Of a stretch of DNA of 64,000 nt, positions 33,867 to 43,891 are shown piece by piece. The stretch lies in contig NZ_JQLY01000001.1 in the NCBI RefSeq assembly GCF_000744455.1, positions 868,001-932,000 of the forward strand, read 5' to 3'. The notes under the pieces were generated by a model. The model saw only the letters and a list, made by a program, of their open reading frames with translations. It had not been told where the DNA came from and made no database searches. A program made the translations under genes and the position numbers. Within the stretch, counting starts at the first letter, position 1. Each line of letters starts with the position of its first letter. The stretch is from Methanobacterium sp. SMA-27. GTDB taxonomy: Archaea; Methanobacteriota; Methanobacteria; Methanobacteriales; Methanobacteriaceae.

Positions 33867-35042
33867 ATGAAAAAAACTCACATTCCAAAACTTGACGACT
33901 TCCTAGGTGGTGGAATTCCCAGTGGATCATCCATACTATTTTGTGCTGTTCCTGGAGTCGAATGTGAAGCCTTTGGATATCAAATCCTCAACGGGATAAT
34001 AGAAGATGGAAATAAAGGTTTTATATTTACCAATGTGGCTGAACCACACAACATAATATATGAATTCAGCAGATATGGATGGAACCTTGAACAGTATATT
34101 GAAGAGGAAAAGGCTTTCTTTGTTGATGGAAGTTCACAATTTTTAGGAGTACCGCCCATGGGTAAATATTCTATTGATGAATTATCCCATATAGAAGGAG
34201 TTGTCCTTAAAGCGATAGAAGATGTTCCCTATGGTGTTGGAGTTATAAATAATTTATCAACACTCATTGATTATCTTGATGAGGATAAAGTATTAGAGGT
34301 CATGGGCATATGGAATGAATGCGCAAGGCAAAAGGATGTTATTTTAGTCTATATTTTCACCAAATGGGACTACAATCCAAAATTCATAGATTCAATAAAG
34401 AATAGTGTGGATTGTGTGGTTAGTTTAAAAAGTATAGAAGAAAGGGTTATAATAGGTCAGGGATTCATGGTTACAACTGCATCATGGACACAGCCTCAAC
34501 ATAATTTGGTTCTATTTTTCGTTTTACAGCCTGGTGGCGTAAAAATATATATTCCCAAAATTCTTGTCACAGGCCCATACAACGCGGGAAAATCGAGTTT
34601 TGTTAAAGCAGTATCAAAAGAATCTGTATCTGTTGATAGAATGGCTTTAGAAAAGTTTCCAACTACCATTGCCATGGATATTGGCCATATTGATCACAAA
34701 GGTTTCATTGCAGATGTATTCGGCACTCCCGGTCAGGAACGTTTTGATTTAATGTTGGATGTCCTGGCCAAGGAATCTGTTGGTGCATTTATTTTAGTTG
34801 ACTCTACTGCACCACAAACATTTGCAAGGGCTAAGGAAATGATAAATAAAACCCAGGCCGAAGCCATTCCCAAGGTAATTGTAGCCAACAAACAGGACTT
34901 GCCAGATGCCATGGAACCTGAAAAAATAAGAGAAGCAATGAAGCTTGATAGAAGCATTCCAATAATCCCCACTGCAGTAAAAATGAATAAAGGTGTGGAA
35001 GAATCATTAGACACTCTTTTAAATCTTTTATACGGAGATTAA
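33867..35042 (+). CDS. KaiC/RecA-like pseudo-ATPase domain fused to an Arf/MglA-like small GTPase
   Basis: Residues 1-225 have a KaiC/RadA-type layout ([36 protein letters not shown]), but the P-loop position reads [10 protein letters not shown] and lacks the Lys and Thr/Ser of GKT/S, so ATP hydrolysis is unlikely. Residues 232-391 are a complete small GTPase: G1 GPYNAGKS at 236-243, G3 [12 protein letters not shown] from D283, G4 NKQD from N341, with the switch I threonines in KFPTTIAMD. The gene lies between a roadblock gene (5-base gap) and a KaiC-like ATPase gene (2-base gap), so all are translated together. It probably acts as a nucleotide-controlled switch; the dead domain may dock onto the following ATPases. 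Confidence 0.85.
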   Translation: MKKTHIPKLDDFLGGGIPSGSSILFCAVPGVECEAFGYQILNGIIEDGNKGFIFTNVAEPHNIIYEFSRYGWNLEQYIEEEKAFFVDGSSQFLGVPPMGKYSIDELSHIEGVVLKAIEDVPYGVGVINNLSTLIDYLDEDKVLEVMGIWNECARQKDVILVYIFTKWDYNPKFIDSIKNSVDCVVSLKSIEERVIIGQGFMVTTASWTQPQHNLVLFFVLQPGGVKIYIPKILVTGPYNAGKSSFVKAVSKESVSVDRMALEKFPTTIAMDIGHIDHKGFIADVFGTPGQERFDLMLDVLAKESVGAFILVDSTAPQTFARAKEMINKTQAEAIPKVIVANKQDLPDAMEPEKIREAMKLDRSIPIIPTAVKMNKGVEESLDTLLNLLYGD

Positions 35043-35044
35043 TA

Positions 35045-35746
35045 ATGATACCTTGTATTGAATCTGGAATCCCGGGTTTTGACGAACTTACAAGTTCGGA
35101 TACATTAACCGGCGGAATACCGGAGAATTCCTCAACTTTAGTATACGGGCCTCCAAAAACAGGTAAAACAATATTCTGCAACCAATTTGCATACAAAGGA
35201 CTTTTTATACAAGAACCATGCCTATATATCACTACAGACCTTGGGATTAAACAGTTAGAAATTAATATGCTGGAATTTTTATTGCCCATCGAAAAATTCA
35301 TTGATGATAATAGTCTTTATGTAATTGATACTATAACCGATGTGAGTAATGGATTGCCAATAGAATCTGAAACAATTATATTTTCACACAACAACAATCC
35401 AACAGATATTATGGTTAAGGTTGGTTCTGCAGTAAATTATGTCACCAAAGAAAATTTGAGATTCAGATCTGTATTAGATTCTTCTGTGAGTCTCCTTGGA
35501 TATAACGATTACATGTTGATAGTACGTGTTTTAAAGGCTTATTTAATGAGAATTAATGAATTTGGTGGGACTCCAATAATTACTTACACAGAAGACGCAG
35601 TTGATAAGAGAGTGGAAACAATGCTCAAATCCTTGGTTGACAATATTATAAGGTTAGATGGGAAAAATTTAACTGTTGAAGCTATGAAAGGTATTGGAAA
35701 AAGAAGTTCACCCTACCAAATAACAAGCAAAGGTATTGAGTTATGA
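35045..35746 (+). CDS. KaiC/RecA-like ATPase, first tandem copy
   Basis: A single-domain RecA-like protein of 233 residues. After GIPGFDELTSSDTLTGGIP, the usual KaiC opening, comes an intact Walker A GPPKTGKT (residues 35-42) and a Walker B-like SLYVIDTITD. The middle contains DIMVKVGSAVNYVTKEN and RVLKAYLMRINEFGG. It is 60% or so similar by eye to the next gene, a tandem duplicate. Overlaps in operon position with the GTPase gene (2-base gap) indicate a shared complex. It is likely cytosolic and ATP-dependent; no DNA-binding motif seen. Confidence 0.82.
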   Translation: MIPCIESGIPGFDELTSSDTLTGGIPENSSTLVYGPPKTGKTIFCNQFAYKGLFIQEPCLYITTDLGIKQLEINMLEFLLPIEKFIDDNSLYVIDTITDVSNGLPIESETIIFSHNNNPTDIMVKVGSAVNYVTKENLRFRSVLDSSVSLLGYNDYMLIVRVLKAYLMRINEFGGTPIITYTEDAVDKRVETMLKSLVDNIIRLDGKNLTVEAMKGIGKRSSPYQITSKGIEL

Positions 35747-35801
35747 ATAAAATTTTAGAATCAATTAAAACATAAATTTACTCTTAAAGAGGTTACAATC
35801 C

Positions 35802-36521
35802 ATGATTGAAGTTATTGAATCTGGAATTCCAGGATTTGACGAAATCACAGTTTCAAAAAGTATATCTGGGGGAATTCCCAAAAATGGAACCACTTTAATA
35901 TATGGTCCTCCAAAAACAGGTAAAACAATATTCTGCAACCAATTCACATACCATGGACTTTCAAAAGAAGAACCTTGTCTTTATATAACAGTTGATTATG
36001 GTATAAAACAACTTAAAAGTAATATGATGGACTTCCAGTGGTTAATACAGAACTATATCCAAAATCAATCATTGTATATAATAGATGGAATTTCAAAACT
36101 TTCTGGTGCAAAATTGGATGATACTAACAACTATAAAGTCTCATCAGCAAATAATCCTGCTGATATAATGGTTAAAGTTGGTATTGGAACAAGATCTGTA
36201 TACAAAAAATCTAAACATTTCAGATCAGTACTAGATTCAATAAATACACTGATTGAATTCAACCCGGAACAGATGGTTTTACGAGTCTTAAAGGCATATT
36301 TAAGACGAATCAGCGAAGCAGGTGGTACGGGTATCATTTCTTACACAGAGGGTGTTGCGGATCCAGAAACAGAAAATCTGTTGAAATCACTTTTTGACCA
36401 CACAATAAGGTTAGATGGTGAAAATTTATTGATAGAATACACTTTAGAAGATTATGAAGTTCATACCTTTGAATCATCCTACAAAATAACAGATAAAGGA
36501 CTTGTAGTTGGTAAAATATAG
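35802..36521 (+). CDS. KaiC/RecA-like ATPase, second tandem copy
   Basis: The 239-residue paralog of the preceding gene has the same plan and the same Walker A, GPPKTGKT at 35-42, followed by IFCNQFTYHG. Walker B-like segment is SLYIIDGISK, and RVLKAYLRRISEAGGTGIIS matches the partner. Its C-terminus is longer and more acidic (EYTLEDYEVHTFESSYKITD). Divergence between the copies suggests they form a hetero-oligomer or read different inputs. AGAGG precedes the ATG, and the gene ends the signalling operon, 30 bases before the convergent PAS-protein gene. Confidence 0.82.
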   Translation: MIEVIESGIPGFDEITVSKSISGGIPKNGTTLIYGPPKTGKTIFCNQFTYHGLSKEEPCLYITVDYGIKQLKSNMMDFQWLIQNYIQNQSLYIIDGISKLSGAKLDDTNNYKVSSANNPADIMVKVGIGTRSVYKKSKHFRSVLDSINTLIEFNPEQMVLRVLKAYLRRISEAGGTGIISYTEGVADPETENLLKSLFDHTIRLDGENLLIEYTLEDYEVHTFESSYKITDKGLVVGKI

Positions 36522-36552
36522 TTGAATAAGATTGAATGAATAATAATATTTT

Positions 36553-37113
36553 TTAGGGTTTGTTCATTTCTTGTAATATTTCATTTGAGACTTTTAGGAA
36601 CTTTTCTACAATATATCGATATTTTTCTTCACTTTTTTTAACTGCTTCTTCTGATTTTTTTCTTTCGCTTATGTCTCTGATTATTGCTGAGAAATATGTT
36701 GTCTCATTGGATTTCCAGGTAGAAAGTGACATTTCAAAGGGGAATGTTGTTTCATCTTTTTTTAAACCCGTTGTCTGGACAGTTTTACCAAGAAGTTTGT
36801 GTTTTCCGGTTGTTTTATACTCTTTTAATTGTTTTAGATAAGGTTTTTTAAATCTATCTGGCATTAATATTGTTAAATTTTTTCCTGTTAACTCGTTTGT
36901 GGAGAATCCAAACATATTTTTTAAAATTTTATTAAAAAACAAAATATTTCCTTCATCATCAGTTGTAACAATTCCATCATTAGCAGACTCTGCAAAGGTT
37001 CTAAAACGTTGTTCACTTTTTTTAAGAGCCCTTTGTGTGGTCTTGCAACGTTCTATTTCTTTTTTCATTTCAGCTATTTCGCCACGGAGTTGATCTTCAG
37101 TTTCCTTTGACAT
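36553..37113 (-). CDS. PAS-domain protein without output domain
   Basis: The N-terminal coiled coil (TEDQLRGEIAEMKKEIERCK) leads to one PAS domain (FRTFAESANDGIVTTDDEGN, ILFFNKILKNMFGFSTNELTG, EMSLSTWKSNETTYFSAIIR) and a second coiled coil (KKSEEAVKKSEEKYRYI). There is no kinase, methyl-accepting or DNA-binding domain in 186 residues, so it must act through protein contacts. It converges on the GTPase/KaiC locus with only 31 bases between stops and may be an extra input to it, though this is inferred from position. Cytosolic. Confidence 0.85.
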   Translation of the reverse strand: MSKETEDQLRGEIAEMKKEIERCKTTQRALKKSEQRFRTFAESANDGIVTTDDEGNILFFNKILKNMFGFSTNELTGKNLTILMPDRFKKPYLKQLKEYKTTGKHKLLGKTVQTTGLKKDETTFPFEMSLSTWKSNETTYFSAIIRDISERKKSEEAVKKSEEKYRYIVEKFLKVSNEILQEMNKP

Positions 37114-37278
37114 TGTTATATAACCCCAAACAATAAATTCTTTAAATAATTTTGAACTAGTTTATTATATGGTAATAGGTTAGTAATAAAATATTATAAA
37201 TTACTATAATTAGGACTAATTCTTTACCAAATAAGTTATATTATACCATTATGTAATATTATTTGATATGGACCTATA

Positions 37279-37492
37279 AATATTAAAAACTACTACTACA
37301 CTCAAAATATAGCAATTGACGATGCTGGCAACCAATACCAATATACATTCAGAACTAACAATAGACACAATACCACCTAAGGTATCTCTAACAACACCAA
37401 CAAACCTTAAGACAGGAATTAGCAAAACGGGCACCATAATCCTTAAATTGACCGAAGACATCAAATCCTATTCATTTAATAAAATACCATAA
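37279..37492 (+). pseudogene. remnant of an SbsA-Ig-like surface protein
   Basis: Two frames show clear protein character: NYYYTQNIAIDDAGNQYQYT ending FRTNN, then, one frame over, TIDTIPPKVSLTTPTNLKTG and ISKTGTIILKLTEDIKS. The second matches the Ig-like tail of the pseudomurein-binding protein at 6.4 kb (DKISPKVTITNPKNGAKGFS...ISIKFSENIKT). No start, no signal peptide and nothing further upstream: a leftover piece of a lost paralog. Confidence 0.65.
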
Positions 37493-37668
37493 ATAGATGA
37501 AGAATTGAAAGATAATTTAGGAAATATATAATATTGTGTGATATGGAGGTTAAATTGTAAAAACTGGAATGACTATTCCACTTTTATCATCTTGTCTCTA
37601 GATTACATGAAACTACCTAAAGGATCTTCAACTAGGAGGTTCATTTAATGGTTTCAAAATTAGATTTT

Positions 37669-37905
37669 TTAATATCTATGTTCATATAATTTATTAAAAT
37701 AGTAATTTTCAATCAAAGATAACATAAATATTAAAACACATTTATGATTGGGTAAGTATCCAGATTCAGCAATTATTTTTTTAAGCATTGTTATTTTTTT
37801 AATCCTCAATTGAAAAAGGTTTAAGTTGTATAAATCATAGGGAGCGTATAATGTTTCTTTAAACATAGTATCATATCTGCGATCAATCTGTTTACCTTGA
37901 ATCAT
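37669..37905 (-). CDS. doubtful hypothetical protein (78 aa)
   Basis: The frame contains ETLYAPYDLYNLNLFQLRIK and a hydrophobic run KCVLIFMLSLIENYYF. There is no good ribosome binding site, and it lies next to a remnant region. It may be chance or the end of a decayed gene; I do not recognise it. Confidence 0.25.
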   Translation of the reverse strand: MIQGKQIDRRYDTMFKETLYAPYDLYNLNLFQLRIKKITMLKKIIAESGYLPNHKCVLIFMLSLIENYYFNKLYEHRY

Positions 37906-37962
37906 GCTTAAATGTTCATTAAAAAAAAATGGGGAAAAAAGATTTTTAAAAATATTCTGATC

Positions 37963-40900
37963 TTAGTTTTTCTTTTTTGGTAGTAATATTCCTCCTAATA
38001 TCATGAGTCCTGCCAGGATTAATGCACCAATTGGTACTCCAGTTTTTTGCATGGGTACTGTTTTTCCACTATGGAGTTTGACTTTGTTATGAGCCTTTTT
38101 ATGAGCCTTCACAGTTACTGCAGATACAATTACCTGTTGCCTAGAAGTTGTACTGCTAACGAGTTTAGAAGATATTAAAAATGTTCCTGCTCTTAGAGCT
38201 TTCACATTTAATTTTAGTATAGGATCCCCTACCTTTACATCTCCCAAATTCCAAGTCAATTTTCTTGTAGCTGCGTTATAAGATGGTTTAGCACAATCCT
38301 TTGAGAATACACTTACAAACTTCAAACCTTAGGTATTACAAAGGTCATAACCACGTTATTTGCTTCATCAGGTCCTTTATTACCCACCTTGTAGGTAATG
38401 GTAAATGTTTTTCCCACTCGAGTGTTGATAAGGGTTGGACTGACTTTAACGTATAGGCTGCACTTTTTGACATGTACACTTGAAGTTGCTGAAACAGGAT
38501 TTTCCATTTGTTTATCTATAGCCTGTATTCTGTTTTTCAGTGTTTTTCCACCCTGCGTTTTTATCTTTGCTGTTACCATTGCTGTGAAATGAGCACCTCT
38601 TGCAAGGTTATCTATGTTCCATGTAATTGTTCTCTTTGCAGAATCCCATACTCCACCTCTTGTAGAACTAACAAAGGTCATTCCAGTAGGTAAGGTATCG
38701 GTTACAATTATGTTTGTAGCTGTGTCTGGGCCGTTATTTTTCACATCAATATTATAGATAACAGAGTTTCCTGTATTGTATTTTGTTTTGTTTGATGTTT
38801 TTTTGATGGATAATACTGCCTTGTTCACCTTTATATTTGCAGGCGTAGATATTATCGGTGTTTTTATTTCATTGTTATATGCAGATACTGTGTTTGTAAT
38901 GGTGTGTCCTTGTGTACCTTTATTCACAGTTGCTGTGAATGATGGAAGGAAATGAAGACCACTAGTTAAACTTGCTAAGTTCCAGGTTACAGTTCGAGTT
39001 AAAGCATTGTAATGTCCACCTAGTGTAGAACTCACATAAGTAAGTCCTGATTTTAAGGTATCGGTTACAATTAGATTTTTAGCTGTATCTGGGCCGTTGT
39101 TTTTCACATCAATATTGTAGACAACTGAGTCTCCTGCATTGTAGTTTGTTTTATTTGATGTTTTTTTGATGGATAATTTTACATTGTATATGTATAGTGT
39201 TGCGGTTTGTGGTGTTATTGGTGTTGGGTTGTAGGTTGCTTGTGTTTCAGATGCAGTATTGGTTTTTGTTGTTCCACCATCATCAGTTATCATAACTCTG
39301 TTAAATGTTAGAGTTGCAGATTCACCGTTAGCCAGTGATGGAATAGTCCATATGTTACCGTCATAGGTGCCCATTGATAAACTACCTAATTTGAAACCTG
39401 AAGGTATTGCATCGGTCACTTGCACATTTTGAGCAGAGTTGGGTCCATGGTTGGTTAATGTTATGGTGAATATTCCTGTTTGTCCAATATTTACTGGGCC
39501 GTTGCTTGTTTTTGTCATGATTACATGTGCTGTTGGGCTTATGGTTAGGTTTGCTGTTTGTGGTGTTATTGGTGTTGGGTTGTAGGTTGTTTGTGTTTCA
39601 GAGGCGGTGTTGTGTATTATTCCAACATCACTTCCTGCCATATGTTTGCTTATGGTTAATGTTGCTGTTGCTCCATTTGCCAGTCTAGAAATGGTCCATA
39701 TTCCAGTTTCACGGTTGTATGTTCCAATTGACGGTGTATAAGTAAAGCCTGTTATGTATGGATCGCTTACTAAGACGTTTGTTGCTTCGTTGGGTCCATT
39801 GTTGGTTAGTGTTATGGTAAATGTACCTCTTTGACCAACATGTACTGGGCCGTTACTGGTTTTTGTCATGATTACATGTGCAACGGGGTTTACGACTAAA
39901 TTTGCGGTCTGTGGTGTTATTGGAGTTGGGTTGAATGTTGTTTGTGTTTCAGATGCTGTGTTGTGTATTGTTCCTACATCAGTTGGAGACATTACCTTGG
40001 TTATGGTTAATGTTGCTGTTGCTCCATGTGCCAGTCTTGAAATGGTCCAGATTCCTGTTGCAAAGTTGTATGATCCAGTTGATGGTCTATAAGTAAAGCC
40101 TGCTATGTATGGATCGGTTATCAAGACGTTTAATGCTTCGTTGGGTCCATGGTTGGTTAGTGTTATGGTGAATGTACCTGTCTGTCCAACGTGTACTGGG
40201 CCGTTGTTTGTTTTTGTCATGATTACATTTGCTGATGGGTTTACGGTTAGGCTTGCGGTTTGTGGTGTTATTGGTGTTGGGTTGTATGTTGTTTGTGTTT
40301 CAGATGCTGTGTTGTGGATGATTCCAATGTCATTTGTAGACATTACTTTATTTATGGTTAATGTTGCAGTTGCCCCATTTAACAGTCTTGAAATGGTCCA
40401 TATTCCTGTTCTAGGGTTGTATGATCCAATTGACGGTGTATAAGTAAAGCCTGCTCTGAATGGATCAGTAACTAAGACATGTGTTGCGTCATTTGGTCCG
40501 TTGTTGGTTAGTGTTATTGTAAATGTACCTGTCTGACCAACATGTACTGGGCCGTTACTGGTTTTAGTCATGATTACATGAGCAACCGGGTTTACAGTTA
40601 GGCTCGCTGTTTGTGGTGTTATTGGTGTTGGGTTGTATGTTGTTTGTGTTTCAGATGCTGTGTTGTGTATTATTCCTTCCTCGCTTGGTGCCATAGTATG
40701 TTTGGTTATGGTTAATGTTGCTGTTGCTCCATTTGCCAGTCTAGAAATGGTCCAGATTCCTGTTGCAAAGTTGTACGATCCAGTTGATGGCAGATAAATA
40801 AAGCCTGTTATATATGGATCTCTTACTAAGACGTTTGTTGCATCGTTGGGTCCGTTGTTGGTTAGTGTTATGGTAAATGTACCTGTCTCTCCTACATGTA

Positions 40901-43177
40901 CTGGGCCGTTGCTTGTTTTTGTCATGACTACATGTGCAACTGGGTTTACGGTTAAACTTGCGGTCTGTGGTGTTATTGGTGATGGGTTGTAGGTATCTTG
41001 TGTTTCATATGCTATGTTGTGTATTGTTCCTACATCAGTTGGAGACATTACCTTGCTTATGGTTAATGTTGCTGTTGCTCTATTTGCCAGTTTGTCTATG
41101 CACCATATTCCTGTAGCACGGTCGTATGATCCAATTGACGGTGTATAAGTAAAGCCTGCTCGGAACGGATCTCTTACCAAGACAAATGTTGCATCATTGG
41201 GTCCATTGTTTTTTAATGTTATGGTAAATGTACCTGTCTGTCCAACATGTACTGAGCCATTACTAGTTTTGGTCATGCTTATTTCTGCAGCAGTTCTGGT
41301 TTTTATAAGTGAAGTTTGTCTTGTTATTGGTTTTGGATTGTGCGTAAATTGTGATTCAGTTACATTGTCGTACCAATTGAATTTTAAATCTTCTTTGTTC
41401 ATAATTCTGTATGCGGTTAATGTAACTGTTTCTCCATTTTTCAGTTGAAATACGGTCCATCTATGATGGAAAATATCGTAACATCCCTCTGATAGTTCAT
41501 GTATAAAGTCTGGTAAAAGATTGTGTTCTTGAACTATTATTCTATATGCAATGTCAGGTCCGTAGTTGGTTAGTGTTACGATGAATTGTCCTATTCCGCC
41601 AACATGTGCGGGGGAGTTACTCTTAATGGACATTACAACTCTTGCTTGTGGTTTAATGTAAATTTCTGTAGTTACTTGTTGATGATCTACTGTTGCACTC
41701 ACATTTTGTGCATTAGGGTCGTTTGCTGTAAAGACTATAGTTGAAACACCACCAACAGTGGTTCGTGTAAATGGTTCTGTAAGACGTCCATATGTACCAT
41801 TGATCAGACTGAAAGTTACTGTAGTTCCATTTGGAACAGTTCCAGGTGCTAAGTTGATCTTGTTATCTTTTCGATTGTCTCTTGTGAAGTAAGCTGTTAC
41901 AGTTGAATTATTTCCATTGTATATGGGACTATTACATTTTATCCTTAGATACAGGTAAGGATTCCATGAAACATGTTGTTTACCAGAACTCTCATATTGT
42001 TCAAATATATCCTTAGGATAATTGGATCAAGAATTTGGCGTACATAGTTTGGACTATTGGTTCCCCACCAGTTGTGAATAGCATTAACATAGACATGATT
42101 TACTACGTGTAATCCCCATTTTCCATTGTCCACTATACTGTTGTAATGGATATTGAGTTTATTACTGTTTGAGTTGTCTTTTGAAGATCTATCTATATGT
42201 ATTCCATCCTCAGAATTGTTTCTAATGTTATTACTGGTAATTACCGGATTACCACCATTTATCCAAATACCATCACCATTACGAGTACCATGGCCGTTGT
42301 TGTGTATGTTGTTGTTTGATATAACAGCATTTCCACCCTTAATGTAGATGCCTCTCCAAAAATTACCATATATGTTGTTACCTGTGATGGTTGGGTTTCC
42401 GCTTTCAACAGTTATTCCTATACCGTCTTCATTAACATTATTGAAGATGCTACTGTTTCTAATGTTAACTATGCCTGAACCAGCAGTATATAAACCTGAT
42501 CCTCCGAGGTTGTTATTTACAAGGCATCGATTCATGTAAAGGCTACCATTGTTGTAAATAACTCCACCATACTTTGCGGCTTGACTATTTACAAAGACAC
42601 AATGGTTTAGAGTAAGAGTACCTCTATTATTTTCTAAAGCTGCACCATTGATAGGTTTAAACATGTTTTGGAATATTATGTTGTTAAAAGTTGCTTTAAA
42701 TCCGGGATTTACTACAAATCCCCATCTAATTCCATGACCGTCAGTGATGGCCCTTCCTCCATAGAAAACGTCAAAATTCAAGTTTTTACTTAGAGTAATT
42801 TGAGTGTTACCATCCCCAGAGAATGTACATCCATTTTCCAGCATTATGGTATCACCAGATAATGCATTGTTTACTGCGTTTTGTATTGTTCCCCAATTAT
42901 ATCCTGCAGAATGTCCTCCCCTAGATACAGGAACTCCATTATTCCATATTTGAGGATCTTTTGAAGTATTTGATGATTTTGTTTTGTTAATTGATTGATT
43001 TTTGCTTTTTTTCGCCACATTTGTTATGTTCTGAGTATTCTGTGTAAATGTTGTATGATTTATACATGTTACAGAGTTATCTGATAAGTTATCAGCTGCA
43101 GAAACCGTTCCCATAGCAATCAGTGTAAATATGAGCATAAATACAATCAATTGAGCTTTTTTAATATGTTTTTGCAA
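37963..43177 (-). pseudogene. giant adhesin-like surface protein (beta-helix, Ig-like, ten DUF11 repeats, C-terminal anchor), two frameshifts
   Basis: A TTG at 43177 behind AAAGGAGGTGA opens a signal peptide (KAQLIVFMLIFTLIAMGTVSA). Next comes a right-handed beta-helix (about residues 90-390, many NNIxxN repeats), a Big-1-like Ig domain (NGTTVTFSLINGTYGRL), and ten DUF11 domains. Six middle ones are near-identical (TKTSNGPVHVGQTGTFTITL; LTNNGPNDAT). The end is PMQKTGVPIGALILAGLMIL, then a hydrophobic anchor and PKKKN. Breaks lie near 42028 (one A restores DPNYPKDIFEQYESSGK) and 38330 (one base restores IPKGLKFVSVF). Full length is about 1,735 residues. It would sit on the cell wall, exposing the DUF11 stalk for contact with other cells or surfaces. 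Confidence 0.82.
39470..41290 (-). repeat. about 351-bp tandem repeats encoding DUF11 domains
   Basis: The signature ACTGGGCCGTT (plus strand, encoding NGPV) recurs at about 39487, 39844, 40195, 40546, 40899 and, altered to ACTGAGCCATT, at 41251, a period near 351-354 bases or 117-118 codons. Copies are highly alike in DNA, including third codon positions, which points to recent expansion or gene conversion. Length variation between strains and assembly collapse are likely here. Confidence 0.85.
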
Positions 43178-43297
43178 TTTTTCACCTCCTTTTATATGAA
43201 TACAAAATTTAAAAAAACCATGGAAATTGGCAAAATAAAAATTTACCAACCACTAGGTTCTTTTATAATACTAATAGAAAGCTTTATATATATAAAA

Positions 43298-43317
43298 TTT
43301 TACTTTATAAAGTAAAA
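43298..43317. promoter_or_regulatory. 20-bp perfect palindrome between divergent units
   Basis: TTTTACTTTATAAAGTAAAA is its own reverse complement. It lies 120 bases upstream of the adhesin start, next to a TATA-like run (TTTATATATATAAA, 43283-43296), and upstream of the methyltransferase remnant. A related sequence, TTTTACATTATAAAGTAC, lies at 28603-28620 upstream of the secreted-protein gene. A dimeric regulator could bind here. Confidence 0.55.
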
Positions 43318-43332
43318 ATGAAATAATATAAG

Positions 43333-43629
43333 TTGATTTAGATATTCATAAAGGAGATATCATAGGTGATATTGGAACAGGAGGAGGATATTTTTACCTT
43401 TGAATTTTCAAAAGTAGTTGGAAAAAATGGTAAAGTTTATGCTGTTGATACCAATCAAAAATCACTGGATTTTATAAATCATAAATCTAAAAAAGAGGGA
43501 ATAAATAACATAAAAACTGTGTTAGCAAAGGATAATGGTTTAATTTTACCAGAAAAGGTTGATTTATTCTTTTTGAGGAACGTATTTCATCATTTTCCAG
43601 AACCTGTCTTTTTATCTTCAAAGTGGTAA
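43333..43629 (+). pseudogene. SAM-dependent methyltransferase fragment
   Basis: The first frame reads LDIHKGDIIGDIGTGGGYF, SAM motif I, and then stops. The next frame continues FTFEFSKVVGKNGKVYAVDT and NIKTVLAKDNGLILPEKVDL to HHFPEPVFLSSKW, stopping about half way through a normal methyltransferase of the UbiE type. There is no start codon or ribosome binding site in the first frame, and the C-terminal half is absent. A decayed gene, not just an indel. Confidence 0.7.
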
Positions 43630-43850
43630 TAAAATTTGCCTTTGCTAATACTTGCATTTTTGATGATTTTATTTAAAGAAGCATTTTGAATCTATATCTG
43701 ATATCTGGCTGAAATTGAGCTAAATCTCGAATTTTGAATCGTAACTATAGTTGGGCCTGAAATATACGGGCAAATTATTTTTTATAAAATATATTTCGAG
43801 TGCTATAATAACAAAAAACCAAATTATTTTTATGAATTTCAGATAGACTT

Positions 43851-43878
43851 AAATATTTAAACTTTTAAATTATAAATG
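43851..43878 (+). promoter_or_regulatory. conserved promoter/operator element, copy 2
   Basis: AAATATTTAAACTTTTAAAT is shared with 28591-28610 apart from one base, and the next eight bases are nearly the same. Here it sits right before GAGAGGTGA and the ATG at 43892. The strong conservation in otherwise diverged spacers suggests function. ATTATAAA may be too near the start for a TATA box, so this could be an operator or leader element. Confidence 0.45.
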
Positions 43879-43891
43879 AGAGGTGAAAACA

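Larger units (their letters stand above)
37114..37962. other. intergenic with surface-protein remnant
   Basis: Mostly AT-rich. It holds the remnant at 37279-37492 and a doubtful minus-strand frame at 37669-37905, both listed separately. No other coding or RNA feature seen. Confidence 0.5.

Noticed and set aside
39868..41448. Plus-strand frames over the adhesin
   Set aside because: They repeat with the same period as the DUF11 units and are antisense shadows.
43291..43331. Possible CRISPR-like or IS terminal repeat because of the perfect palindrome
   Set aside because: Only one full copy and one relative far away, no spacers, no transposase and no target-site duplication.
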